Notes under the pieces: generated by a model
What the model was told of the DNA's origin: nothing
The model's input: only the letters and a program-made list of their open reading frames with translations
Databases searched by the model: none
DNA from: Luminiphilus sp051201685
GTDB lineage: Bacteria; Pseudomonadota; Gammaproteobacteria; Pseudomonadales; Halieaceae
Direction of reading: 5' to 3'
DNA: 64,000 nt
NCBI RefSeq assembly: GCF_051201685.1
Contig: NZ_CP179213.1
Coordinates: 2,108,001-2,172,000 of the forward strand
Program-made: the position numbers and the translations under genes
In this document: piece after piece, positions 45,204 to 53,713 of the stretch
How positions within the stretch are numbered: position 1 is the first letter of the stretch
How the letters are laid out: each line of letters opens with the position of its first letter

Positions 45204-47180
45204 ATGCGTAGTCATCAATTTAGCCTTCTAGGCTGTTATCTGTTCGACGGAAAGTCCCTTGCCCTTATGGCGTTTATCCTAAGTGCTTCGGTTTTTTTGG
45301 CCAATCAAACATCCGCATCAGACAGCGCGGCTGTACTGACCTCAACTGACGAGCTTCAAGCTGGCGGCGAGTTTGACAACCGTAGCGCTCTACCGGGAGC
45401 CGCGCTTTACAGCACCCACTGTGCCACCTGCCACCTCGGCCAAGTCTACAAAGCGCCTCATCAAACGTGGCTTGAAATGATGTCTCAGAAAGCTCTCTAC
45501 ACCACTATGACAGAAGGAATCATGGCCCCGCAGGCCTCCAAGCTTTCGGAGCAGCAAAAAGTCGAGGTCATTGAATACCTGACCTCGCAACGCTATACCC
45601 CAGCAAAGTCAGCATCGCAGCCGGTTAATACCTGCACCGGCGACGCGGCAACTTTTGCAGCCTGGGACAACCAAGAGATCACCGGCTGGGGACGAGACAC
45701 GTCAAGGTATGTTCCAGACGCGGTCGCAGGCTTGAACCAAGCCGACCTTCCAAAACTGCGACTTAAGTGGAGCTTTGGGTATGCCGGGGCCTTTAGAGCG
45801 CGCTCGCAACCGAGCATAGCAATGGGCGCAATCTATACGGGCAGTCAGGATGGCATCGTTTATGCTCTGGATCTGGAAACCGGTTGCGTTCGCTGGTCTT
45901 TTTCAGCCAGCGCAGAAATACGAACCGGTATTGTATTAGGCCAACATGGCGAGACACGCCCTCTGGCGTTCTTCGGTGACATCATTGCCAATCTCTATGC
46001 CGTTGACGCCACAACCGGGGAGCTGGTTTGGAAGATCAGCGCCGACGATCATCCCAGCGCAACCCTTACGGGCACCCCTGCCTATCATGCGGGTATTGTT
46101 TATGCCCCCGTATCTTCCCTTGAGGTCACAGCGGCCGCAGACCCCGACTACCCCTGCTGCACTTTCAGAGGCAAAGTCATTGCAGTCGATGCAAACTCAG
46201 GTTCTACCAACTGGGAGAGTTACACCGTACCCGAACCCCCAAGTCAGCAAGGAGTATCGAGTGTAGGCACCGCGATACTCGCGCCGTCGGGCGCACCCGT
46301 GTGGAATAGCCCGACACTCGATCCAGCGAACAATCGACTATTTTTTGGCTCGGGGGAAAATTACTCATCTCCAGCCGATGGTAATAGCGACGCAATCTTT
46401 GCGGTGCGCATGGATACCGGTGAAAGACTTTGGACCCGTCAAGTATTTGCCGGGGACGCCTGGAACGTGGGTTGCATGATGTCGGTTAACCACCCCAACT
46501 GCCCTCCCGAGATGGGCCCAGACTACGATCAGGGTTCCAGCCCGTTATTGATCAAACGTCCCGAGGCTGAAGATGTCATTGTTGCAGGCCATAAAGATGG
46601 CAGTGTCGTGGCTTATGATGCCGCGACCGGAGCACAACGGCAGTGGGTGACCAAAGTTGGCCGTGGCAGTATCCAAGGTGGCGTACATTTTGGAATGGCG
46701 GCAGAGGGAACTCGAGTCTACGCCCCCATTAACGATATGAACGATACACGCAACGGCGAGGACTTGGACCCAGCGTTGGCCCGTCCTGGGGTTCATGCTA
46801 TCGACGCTGAAAATGGCGCAGTGCTTTGGAGTCATGTACAGGAAGACATCTGCAGCGACGATCGCCCACTGTGTGACCCCGGCGTGTCTGCCCCGCTGAC
46901 CGCACTCACCAATGCAGTCATCGCTGGGCATCTTGATGGCCACCTGCGCGCCTACGACGGCCAAACCGGTGAGGTTATTTGGGACTATGACACCAAGCGT
47001 GATTTCAACACCGTCAATGGGGTCGCTGCATCTGGCGGTGGCATGAGCGGCGCAGGCGTTACCGTTGCACAAGGCCACGTTGTCGTGAATTCAGGGTACG
47101 GGCTTTACTTTCATGAACCGGGGAACGCCCTTTTGGTTTTTGCAGTTGACGAAAGCCCGACATTGACTGCCAATCAGTGA
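45204..47180 (+). CDS. Secreted N-terminal cytochrome c / PQQ beta-propeller dehydrogenase (PVADH-like)
   Basis: 658 residues. A signal peptide of about 39 residues, heme motif CATCH at 73-77 with a possible Met ligand near 107, then the propeller with DGIVYALDLETGC (216-228) and a vicinal Cys pair at 318-319. Polyvinyl-alcohol dehydrogenase has the same order of domains and a similar length. AGAGGGG precedes the ATG. It should oxidise alcohols in the periplasm. It closely matches the partial gene at 1-1227. Confidence 0.92.
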   Translation: MRSHQFSLLGCYLFDGKSLALMAFILSASVFLANQTSASDSAAVLTSTDELQAGGEFDNRSALPGAALYSTHCATCHLGQVYKAPHQTWLEMMSQKALYTTMTEGIMAPQASKLSEQQKVEVIEYLTSQRYTPAKSASQPVNTCTGDAATFAAWDNQEITGWGRDTSRYVPDAVAGLNQADLPKLRLKWSFGYAGAFRARSQPSIAMGAIYTGSQDGIVYALDLETGCVRWSFSASAEIRTGIVLGQHGETRPLAFFGDIIANLYAVDATTGELVWKISADDHPSATLTGTPAYHAGIVYAPVSSLEVTAAADPDYPCCTFRGKVIAVDANSGSTNWESYTVPEPPSQQGVSSVGTAILAPSGAPVWNSPTLDPANNRLFFGSGENYSSPADGNSDAIFAVRMDTGERLWTRQVFAGDAWNVGCMMSVNHPNCPPEMGPDYDQGSSPLLIKRPEAEDVIVAGHKDGSVVAYDAATGAQRQWVTKVGRGSIQGGVHFGMAAEGTRVYAPINDMNDTRNGEDLDPALARPGVHAIDAENGAVLWSHVQEDICSDDRPLCDPGVSAPLTALTNAVIAGHLDGHLRAYDGQTGEVIWDYDTKRDFNTVNGVAASGGGMSGAGVTVAQGHVVVNSGYGLYFHEPGNALLVFAVDESPTLTANQ

Positions 47181-47478
47181 ACTCCGCTAGCCACCGATCA
47201 CTGGGAGCAGCGCAGAAAGGCGCCTCCCTGTTTCACCGAAGATTGAAAAGTGCCAAACCGCGGATTGCAAGGTACACGGGTTTCCTCTGCCCGGGCTGAT
47301 GATAGGCAACACCCCCTGACCTAAGAGCAATTGATTGACACTGTCGACAATCAGACGTGGCACAGACATACACGACGCTTAATGCGTGGAATGTAGGGGC
47401 ATCTTTGCAATGAGTGAAAGCAAAAAAGCCGGCGATAGCCGGCTTTTTCCAAGAGCTGTTGAGGTAACGTCTTACAAA
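47181..47478. other. Convergent gap between PQQ gene and LLM gene
   Basis: No gene is seen. It includes the bidirectional terminator at 47423-47448. GGGAG and CTCCC near 47202-47229 form only a loose repeat. Confidence 0.5.
47423..47448. terminator. Bidirectional rho-independent terminator
   Basis: AAAAAGCCGGC, loop GATA and GCCGGCTTTTT give an 11-pair stem with a T run on either strand. It lies between two genes that face each other. Confidence 0.92.
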
Positions 47479-48483
47479 TTAACCTTTGAGGCGAGGCAGA
47501 ACCTTCTCTGCGATGTAGTTCAAACGGCGATTTCCTGACTCGACGCTCTCTCCAGGAAACTGAGCCCAGAAGTGAATATCTGAGATCATGGGATACGTTT
47601 CAATCATAGCGGAGAGTTTTTCGACGGCCATATCGGCGTCCCAAAGTTCATAGAGTCCGTTATCAATCGCAGACCTCGCATCGGGGAACAAAGGCGTCTG
47701 ATCCGGTGGCCCAAAGGCGCCCCAACGTATGTACTCGTTGGATTGATAAAGCACGTGCTCGCCGACGTTAGCAGCCTCGGCCTCAGGGTCTTCAGCGATA
47801 ATCGCCCAGCACCCTAAAATAATATTGCCTTCTTCCGGCGACTTACCATTATTTTTAAGCGCTTCTACATATACATCCATACCAATCCCACCGGTACAGA
47901 GGAAGCCATCGGCAATCCTTGCGGCACGATCAATAGCCGGGGGCGCCATGCCGCCCAACAGAATCTTGGGGGCCCGCTTGGGGGTCGGTGTTATGCAGAG
48001 GTCCCCCACACTAAACCGCTTGCCTTCAAAATTTACCGGCTCACCCGACCAGGCGCGACGTAAAATCTCAATGCCCTCCTCTACGAGGCTTGGGCGGTGT
48101 GAAATCTTGCGGCCAAACTGTTCGAACTCAAGCTGTCGGTAACCAATGCCTACGCCAAGATCAAAACGCCCGCCTGTCATAAGCGACAGTGTTGCAGCAT
48201 CTTCAGCGATACGAACTGGGTCAGCGATCGGCAACAGCATCAGATTGGTGCCCAGCTTCATGTGCTTGGTTCTTGCGCCAATCGCCGCGTGAATCATCAG
48301 TGGCGATGGCGTATAGCCGTCGTCGCAAAAATGGTGCTCCGTCAGCCATACCGAATCAAAGCCCATACCCTCTGCGGCAACAATCTGATCCAGCCGCTCC
48401 TGATAAAACACCTCAAAATCGATTTGCCAAGGCTTGGGATTACGAAAGTCGTACCACAATCCGAAATCTACTTGATTAGTCAT
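47479..48483 (-). CDS. LLM-class F420/FMN-dependent oxidoreductase (luciferase-like monooxygenase)
   Basis: 334 residues. GFDSVWLTEHHF, KLGTNLMLLP and GRFDLGVGIGYR are typical of the luciferase-like TIM barrel. In a gammaproteobacterium FMN is more likely than F420. Possible reactions are ketone or aldehyde oxygenation or a hydride transfer. It is last in the SDR, kinase, ligase, TetR and hydrolase operon, 14 bases after the hydrolase. Confidence 0.9.
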   Translation of the reverse strand: MTNQVDFGLWYDFRNPKPWQIDFEVFYQERLDQIVAAEGMGFDSVWLTEHHFCDDGYTPSPLMIHAAIGARTKHMKLGTNLMLLPIADPVRIAEDAATLSLMTGGRFDLGVGIGYRQLEFEQFGRKISHRPSLVEEGIEILRRAWSGEPVNFEGKRFSVGDLCITPTPKRAPKILLGGMAPPAIDRAARIADGFLCTGGIGMDVYVEALKNNGKSPEEGNIILGCWAIIAEDPEAEAANVGEHVLYQSNEYIRWGAFGPPDQTPLFPDARSAIDNGLYELWDADMAVEKLSAMIETYPMISDIHFWAQFPGESVESGNRRLNYIAEKVLPRLKG

Positions 48484-48497
48484 TAAAACTCCCTGGT

Positions 48498-49301
48498 CTA
48501 ATTAGATGCAACGAAGCGAATCAAACTTTCTAGATAAGCCTCACGCTCTTCGATAAATGGCGCGTGACCACTCTCCGGAAACTCGACGCCCTCGGCCTTG
48601 GGATGATTCTCTGCGACCCAACGGGATATTTCCGGAGCAACAAAACCGTCCTGCCCACAGATATACGAGAGGATGGGAATATCCAGTTCAGCCATAATGT
48701 CGCGTTGATCGAGATGAGCCAGTTCACCCAACGTCGCCGACGCGCGGGCAGCAGAACCAATGAAAGTGTCGCCCATCCAAGTGAGCAAGGCATCAGACAC
48801 TGGCTTGGCAGTCACCGCATGGGCTAGTCCTGCCAAGAATGTCACCCGGTCCGCATTCATTGCCTGCACTATTCCTGCCACATCTTCAGCGTTACCGCCT
48901 AACGCCAAGTCGGGCTTTTGCGTGTAAATTGGGCTGGCACCCGCCGTTAGAATTAATGCCGCACAACGCGCTCCTAAAGAATGGGCCGCTCGTGTTGCCA
49001 CAGCTCCGCCTAAAGACCAGCCATTGAGATAAACCGTTTTAAGCGCTAGTGAATCGACAAGAGACACAACATCGGCTGCAATTGCATCGATGCTCAAATC
49101 TGCAAAATCATGATCGGAACGCCCGCAACCACGATGATCGATAGTGATAACACGAAGACCTGCGTCTAGAAGTGGAATCAGTACGCCATCCCAAGTGCGA
49201 CCACTCATACCCCAGCCATGGATCAGTATTAGTGCCTTCTCCCCTGAGCCCACATCTTCAAAGTAGATGGACTTTTCCCCGTCGACCTTTAATCGTGCCA
49301 T
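48498..49301 (-). CDS. Alpha/beta-hydrolase
   Basis: 267 residues. Oxyanion segment HGWG at 28-31, nucleophile elbow GWSLGG at 94-99 with Ser96, a likely acid in CGQDGF and the catalytic His in SGHAPF. The fold resembles BioH-like and ring-cleavage-product carboxylesterases. It starts two bases after the TetR 2 gene. The substrate is unknown, possibly a lactone or thioester. Confidence 0.9.
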   Translation of the reverse strand: MARLKVDGEKSIYFEDVGSGEKALILIHGWGMSGRTWDGVLIPLLDAGLRVITIDHRGCGRSDHDFADLSIDAIAADVVSLVDSLALKTVYLNGWSLGGAVATRAAHSLGARCAALILTAGASPIYTQKPDLALGGNAEDVAGIVQAMNADRVTFLAGLAHAVTAKPVSDALLTWMGDTFIGSAARASATLGELAHLDQRDIMAELDIPILSYICGQDGFVAPEISRWVAENHPKAEGVEFPESGHAPFIEEREAYLESLIRFVASN

Positions 49302-49303
49302 GT

Positions 49304-49960
49304 TTAATGCCTCGCGTTGATTACGTAAAAGGTCAGCATTTGCTCGAGGTAGGCGAAGAATGCATCTAGATCAAGCGCATCTGCTGCAACGACCCATTGA
49401 TAAATCGCACCAAACATCATCGAACAGTAAACCCCCGCCAATTGCTGACAGTCGATGTCCGCGCTGAAATCGCCGGCCTCAACGCCCTGCTCAAGCCATT
49501 TGGAAACGTCCCGTCGATAAATTTTGTGGTGGTGGGCAAGACTGGCGCGAATATCAGAAGCTTCTCCTAGAGACTCGTACCACAAAATGTACATGGCTCT
49601 CAGGTAGCCAGATTCCACTCGAAAAATATCGCGCTGGGCGTGAATGGCACAGCGCAGCGCATCTAATCCAGATTTATCCTTGATGTAATCTGCAATATGC
49701 TGCTTCCAAATATCATCAAATTTATCGAATAACTCCATCCAAAGGCCGTCTTTCGATCCAAAGCGATAACTCGCCAAACCTCGGCTGTAGCCAGCGTGCT
49801 CTCCAATATCCTTGAGCGTAGTCTTCGCGGTACCGCGTTTATTAATGAGGTCAATCGCCGCCTCAAACATTTTTTTATCAGACTGAGCACTGCGCTCTGC
49901 CTGTTTGTTGATGGCACCTGATTGATCATTAGATGTGGTTTTTACAACACTTTTACTCAT
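49304..49960 (-). CDS. TetR family transcriptional regulator 2
   Basis: About 218 residues from the ATG at 49960, which has AAGGA ten bases upstream. An ATG at 49996 joins the ligase stop (TAAATG) and is the alternative. The helix-turn-helix includes LKDIGEHAGYSRGLASYRFG. The gene lies inside the operon that begins at 53408, whose promoter has a perfect motif 2 palindrome. Control of its own operon, of TonB receptor 1 and of the 16490 operon is inference. Confidence 0.9.
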   Translation of the reverse strand: MSKSVVKTTSNDQSGAINKQAERSAQSDKKMFEAAIDLINKRGTAKTTLKDIGEHAGYSRGLASYRFGSKDGLWMELFDKFDDIWKQHIADYIKDKSGLDALRCAIHAQRDIFRVESGYLRAMYILWYESLGEASDIRASLAHHHKIYRRDVSKWLEQGVEAGDFSADIDCQQLAGVYCSMMFGAIYQWVVAADALDLDAFFAYLEQMLTFYVINARH

Positions 49961-49996
49961 GGACAAGCTGTCCTTCTTATTTTGTGGTTGGTGCAT

Positions 49997-51634
49997 TTAT
50001 TCACGGCAAATTTCGATAGGCAAGTGACCGTCACCATGATCTAAACGGAGCTGTTTCTTATCCAACTTGCCGACACTGGTTTTGGGTAACTCAGAGACAA
50101 AAGACCAGTATTCAGGCACCCAAAACTTAGCTACTTTGTCTTGCAGGAACGCTCTGATTTGGGCCGCAGAGGCGAGTAGTTCATCCGCACAAACAACAAC
50201 CGCCAGTGGTCGCTCCTGCCAACGCTCATCGGCAACGCCAATAACCGCAACTTCAGCAACTCCCGGAGTTTGTAATATGGCATCCTCAAGATCAACCGAA
50301 GAAATCCATTCGCCTCCCGACTTGATAACATCCTTCATACGATCAGTCAGTTGCACATACCCCTGCCTGTCTATGTGTCCCACGTCCCCCGTTCTCAGCC
50401 AGCCATCTGCAGTAAAGGCGTCACTTTCAATATCAAGGTAACTTCCTGTCACCCAGGCTCCCTGCAACTGCAGCTCCCCCACCGTGTGTCCGTCCTCGGG
50501 CAGAAGGCAGTCAGCCTCATCAACAACGCGCACGCTCACTCCGGGGACTGGCCGACCACTCTTCATCCGCCACTGCGTCTCTGGCGTGTCAGCCAAGTCT
50601 TTTGGCGGGTGTGACAGCACACACATCGGGCTGGTCTCGGTCATCCCCCAACCTTGAATGACAGGGACACCCCAGCGATCACGCGCGCCCTCAATCATAG
50701 ACGAGGGCACGGCGGATCCGCCGCACACCAAAGCTCTGAAAGTGCCCATCTGATCTTGGGTCAGCGCCTTATCTCGCAAGAGGTCGCCTAGTATCGTAGG
50801 CACCATCGCCGTTAATGTGGGTTGTGACGCCAAAATCATCGTTTTTAAATGTTCGAGCTGAGTGTGAGGTCCGGGCATCACCATATCCGCACCCGACATC
50901 CAACCGCTGTAGGGAAAACCCCAAGCGTTGGCGTGAAACATGGCTGGCAGCATCAATATGGTGTCTCGCTCTTGTACACCGAAACTGTCTACAGATCGCG
51001 AAGCCAAAGCATGAAGATAGGTCGTCTTGTGACTGTAAACAACGCCCTTAGGATTACCCGTAGTGCCGCTGGTGTAACAAATTCCTGCCGCCTGTGTCTC
51101 TGGAATTTCCGGCCAGTCATGATGCTCTAGCTGGTTATCAAGCAGGCTCTCAAGGCTAATAATTCGGTCGTCCTCAAGACCACCTTGAGGATTCGCAACA
51201 ATGATATGTCGTACCTCAGGAATTTGACTGAGAACGGGGCGAAACTGGGCCTCCAATCGACCATCGACAAAAACACAGCGATCCTGCGCGTGGTTGATAA
51301 TATAAGCAATTTGGTCCGCAGCAAGCCGGCAATTAAGCGTGTGCATGACCGCACCCATACTAGGGGCGGCAAGATAAACCCCTAGATGCGTCACTCCGTT
51401 CCAAAGAAATGTGCCTACTCGATCGCCACTGCCAACGCCCAATGTCGCCAGCCCATTCGCCATTCGACCCGCCAGTGATTCTATCTCCCGGTAGGACCAC
51501 CAATGGAGATCCACGCCGTCATAGTCGGCGACGCGACTGCTGGAAAAATGACGAGCCCCAAATTTAAACAGAGTGGCCACACCAAGAGGCGTATGCATCA
51601 TGGTGCTCAACATGCTGGGGTCATTGACGGCCAT
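49997..51634 (-). CDS. AMP-forming acyl-CoA synthetase (CoA ligase) 3, AlkK/LvaE-like
   Basis: 545 residues from the ATG at 51634. A TTG at 51649 overlaps the kinase stop. YTSGTTGNPKG is at 187-197, and MHTLNCRLAADQIAYIINHA is the mark of the medium-chain AlkK-type ligases. It is in one operon with an SDR and an APH-type kinase, the set used by the levulinate pathway (LvaE, LvaD, LvaA). Confidence 0.92.
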   Translation of the reverse strand: MAVNDPSMLSTMMHTPLGVATLFKFGARHFSSSRVADYDGVDLHWWSYREIESLAGRMANGLATLGVGSGDRVGTFLWNGVTHLGVYLAAPSMGAVMHTLNCRLAADQIAYIINHAQDRCVFVDGRLEAQFRPVLSQIPEVRHIIVANPQGGLEDDRIISLESLLDNQLEHHDWPEIPETQAAGICYTSGTTGNPKGVVYSHKTTYLHALASRSVDSFGVQERDTILMLPAMFHANAWGFPYSGWMSGADMVMPGPHTQLEHLKTMILASQPTLTAMVPTILGDLLRDKALTQDQMGTFRALVCGGSAVPSSMIEGARDRWGVPVIQGWGMTETSPMCVLSHPPKDLADTPETQWRMKSGRPVPGVSVRVVDEADCLLPEDGHTVGELQLQGAWVTGSYLDIESDAFTADGWLRTGDVGHIDRQGYVQLTDRMKDVIKSGGEWISSVDLEDAILQTPGVAEVAVIGVADERWQERPLAVVVCADELLASAAQIRAFLQDKVAKFWVPEYWSFVSELPKTSVGKLDKKQLRLDHGDGHLPIEICRE

Positions 51635-51642
51635 AGGTTGCG

Positions 51643-52665
51643 CTACCAATTTCCAGCCGCGGCCTGCTCGGCCTCGGCTAATAACGCAGGGACATCGTGC
51701 TCGAGTCCGGCAGCGTAGGGGGTATTAACTTTACCCTCCACGTAGAGACCATAAGCACCTTCTATTATTGCAGCGAGTCGCCAAGCAGCGAGTGCGATGT
51801 AGTAACCCATTGCGTCGGTGGAGCGACCCGTCTCACTAGACCAAACCCCAGCCAGATGCCTTCGGTCGACAACCCCTGAACGCCTTGAGATCGCTTGCAA
51901 ATGAGAAAACGCCGGGGGGACACAGGCGCGCTTGTCACCCCAAAACAACAGTGCCAGCGCGACGTCCATTGCCGGGTCACCGACAGTGGCGAGCTCCCAA
52001 TCAATAATGGCCTTGATCTCTGGGGTTTCCGTGCTTACCAAGGTGTTGTCAAGATGGTAATCACCGTGAATCAGCGCCGGGCGTTCTGTATCAGGCCTAT
52101 TATCCTGTAGCCACGCACCCAGTTCGAACAGCAGCGGAAGCTCTCTGACAGCGTGTTCTTTACGAACAGCTAACCAGCGCTCTAACTGGCGACTGACAAA
52201 ATTATCAGGGCGCCCTAATGAAGACAGGGCCTCATGAGGCCAAACAATGCTGTGGACGTCAGCGAGTTGTCGCATCATGTCTTCACCCAGCGCGTTGGTA
52301 GCTTCCACGGGGTCCCAATCAGCGTTGGGGAGTGTTGCAGTTACCGAGCTGCCATTGATCCACTCTTGAACTAAAAAAGGCCGCCCCATCACCTCGGTAT
52401 CATCGCACCAGGCGATTAGCTTAGGAGCCTTAACGATGCCTTCCACAAGTTTCAGCACTTTAGACTCGCGCTCAATTCCCCTAGCAGAATTCGGCGAGAT
52501 AGCCTCGTCCGGCGTTGTTCTGACAACGCATGATTGTTCGGCACTGGAGAAGTGCCAAGTTAAATTTGAGTTACCACCGCTCAAGGGCCCTAAAAACTGA
52601 ACATTAGACCAGTGCAGGTTTTCTTGGAGCCAGCGACAAACGGCATCCTGAGACGCGGTACTCAT
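51643..52665 (-). CDS. APH-family kinase, acyl-CoA-dehydrogenase-associated (LvaA/ACAD10-type)
   Basis: 340 residues from the ATG at 52665, which overlaps the SDR stop as ATGA. The Brenner motif HGDYHLDN is at 200-207 and the metal site DWE at 222-224, as in aminoglycoside-phosphotransferase-fold kinases. Relatives fused to or beside acyl-CoA dehydrogenases phosphorylate the 4-hydroxyl group of acyl-CoAs. Drug resistance is unlikely given the neighbours. Confidence 0.9.
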   Translation of the reverse strand: MSTASQDAVCRWLQENLHWSNVQFLGPLSGGNSNLTWHFSSAEQSCVVRTTPDEAISPNSARGIERESKVLKLVEGIVKAPKLIAWCDDTEVMGRPFLVQEWINGSSVTATLPNADWDPVEATNALGEDMMRQLADVHSIVWPHEALSSLGRPDNFVSRQLERWLAVRKEHAVRELPLLFELGAWLQDNRPDTERPALIHGDYHLDNTLVSTETPEIKAIIDWELATVGDPAMDVALALLFWGDKRACVPPAFSHLQAISRRSGVVDRRHLAGVWSSETGRSTDAMGYYIALAAWRLAAIIEGAYGLYVEGKVNTPYAAGLEHDVPALLAEAEQAAAGNW

Positions 52666-53408
52666 GGACTGACAACCCCAAAACTGCACATGAGCCCGCC
52701 GTCTACAGGGACTGTGGCTCCGGTCATGTAGCGACTTTGGCTAACCCAATAGACAACTTCAGCAACCTCTCGGTCTTGACCCAATCGGCCCATCGGAATT
52801 TTTGCTTTCATATTATCCATCGCAGCGTCAGTCAGTCCCGAGGTCATATCAGTCAAAACTAGGCCCGGAATCACGAGATTGACCGTGATGCCTTGCTTGG
52901 CCATCTCAATGGCCAGTGCGTTAGTCATTCCCGATAGGCCGGCTTTTGACGACGCATAAGCCACATCCCCGGGAAATCCTCGAAAGCCTACGACAGCACC
53001 GATATTTATAATGCTGGCCCCCGCCTCCATATGCGGCTTTGCCGCCCTGATCATATTGAGGGCTCCAGTGAGGTTGACGTTGAGAACGGTTTGCCAATCT
53101 TCAGGGCTTAACCGCTCGACTTTGCCGCCCCGATGGACGCCAGCGTTGTTGACGACAACATCAATGCGTCCAAAGGTCGCAATGGTCTCATCAACCGCAC
53201 GTTGGGCAGCGGCAACATCACTCACGTCGGCTTGAATCGCTACCACACCTGCGCCCAAACGGTCAGCCGTACTGACAGCTTCCTCACCTCTGGCCACAAT
53301 CACTACGCGGCACCCCTGCTCCTTCGCTCGAGCCGCAATTGCAGCGCCGATACCCCGAGACGCACCAGTGACCAGCCATACCGGTTGATTGCTAGGGTCA
53401 CCGCTCAT
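52662..53408 (-). CDS. SDR of FabG type lacking the catalytic serine
   Basis: 248 residues from the ATG at 53408, which has GGAG eight bases upstream. An ATG at 53432 lacks such a site. GASRGIG is at 15-21, NNAG at 87-90, Tyr151 and Lys155 are kept. Residue 138, Ser in E. coli FabG, is Ala (NIGAVVG, codon GCT). Weak or altered activity, or a role of neighbouring residues, must be considered. It is first in the kinase, ligase and TetR 2 operon. Confidence 0.91.
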   Translation of the reverse strand: MSGDPSNQPVWLVTGASRGIGAAIAARAKEQGCRVVIVARGEEAVSTADRLGAGVVAIQADVSDVAAAQRAVDETIATFGRIDVVVNNAGVHRGGKVERLSPEDWQTVLNVNLTGALNMIRAAKPHMEAGASIINIGAVVGFRGFPGDVAYASSKAGLSGMTNALAIEMAKQGITVNLVIPGLVLTDMTSGLTDAAMDNMKAKIPMGRLGQDREVAEVVYWVSQSRYMTGATVPVDGGLMCSFGVVSP

Positions 53409-53713
53409 TATTTTCTCCAATTCAAACGCCATGGTGTTTTCGGGTTATTATTGAGTTAAACTTGTTCGGAACAAGTTACAACTAGCTGGCAATTTTAACA
53501 ACCCCAGATGTGCACCAAATTCTTCGTCGGAGCGTGTAAAACCTACTGAAAACACAACTCATAGACTGACTGCACATTGCTTGTTTGCGTTAAGCAAGTC
53601 TACACTTATCATTACACAACAAGGGCTCGACCGCATCTCCTAGCCACAGACATCAGTTTGAGGCATTGAGCAGAGCAAATCGGGCATGACACGATGGATT
53701 GAGGAGATCACCC
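53409..53713. promoter_or_regulatory. Divergent promoter gap between SDR/kinase operon and acyl-CoA dehydrogenase
   Basis: The gap carries the motif 2 palindrome near its left end. It also has two motif 1-like half sites, GCTTGTTT (53579-53586) and AAGCAAGT (53592-53599), in an outward orientation. No gene is visible. Confidence 0.5.
53459..53477. promoter_or_regulatory. Perfect palindromic operator-like site, motif 2
   Basis: AACTTGTTC, one central base and GAACAAGTT: nine bases on each side match exactly. It lies 51 bases upstream of the SDR start, at the head of the operon that contains TetR 2. Confidence 0.75.

Noticed and set aside
51643..52665. Aminoglycoside resistance kinase
   Set aside because: The fold matches, but the setting with acyl-CoA ligase, SDR and dehydrogenase genes fits the acyl-CoA kinase group.
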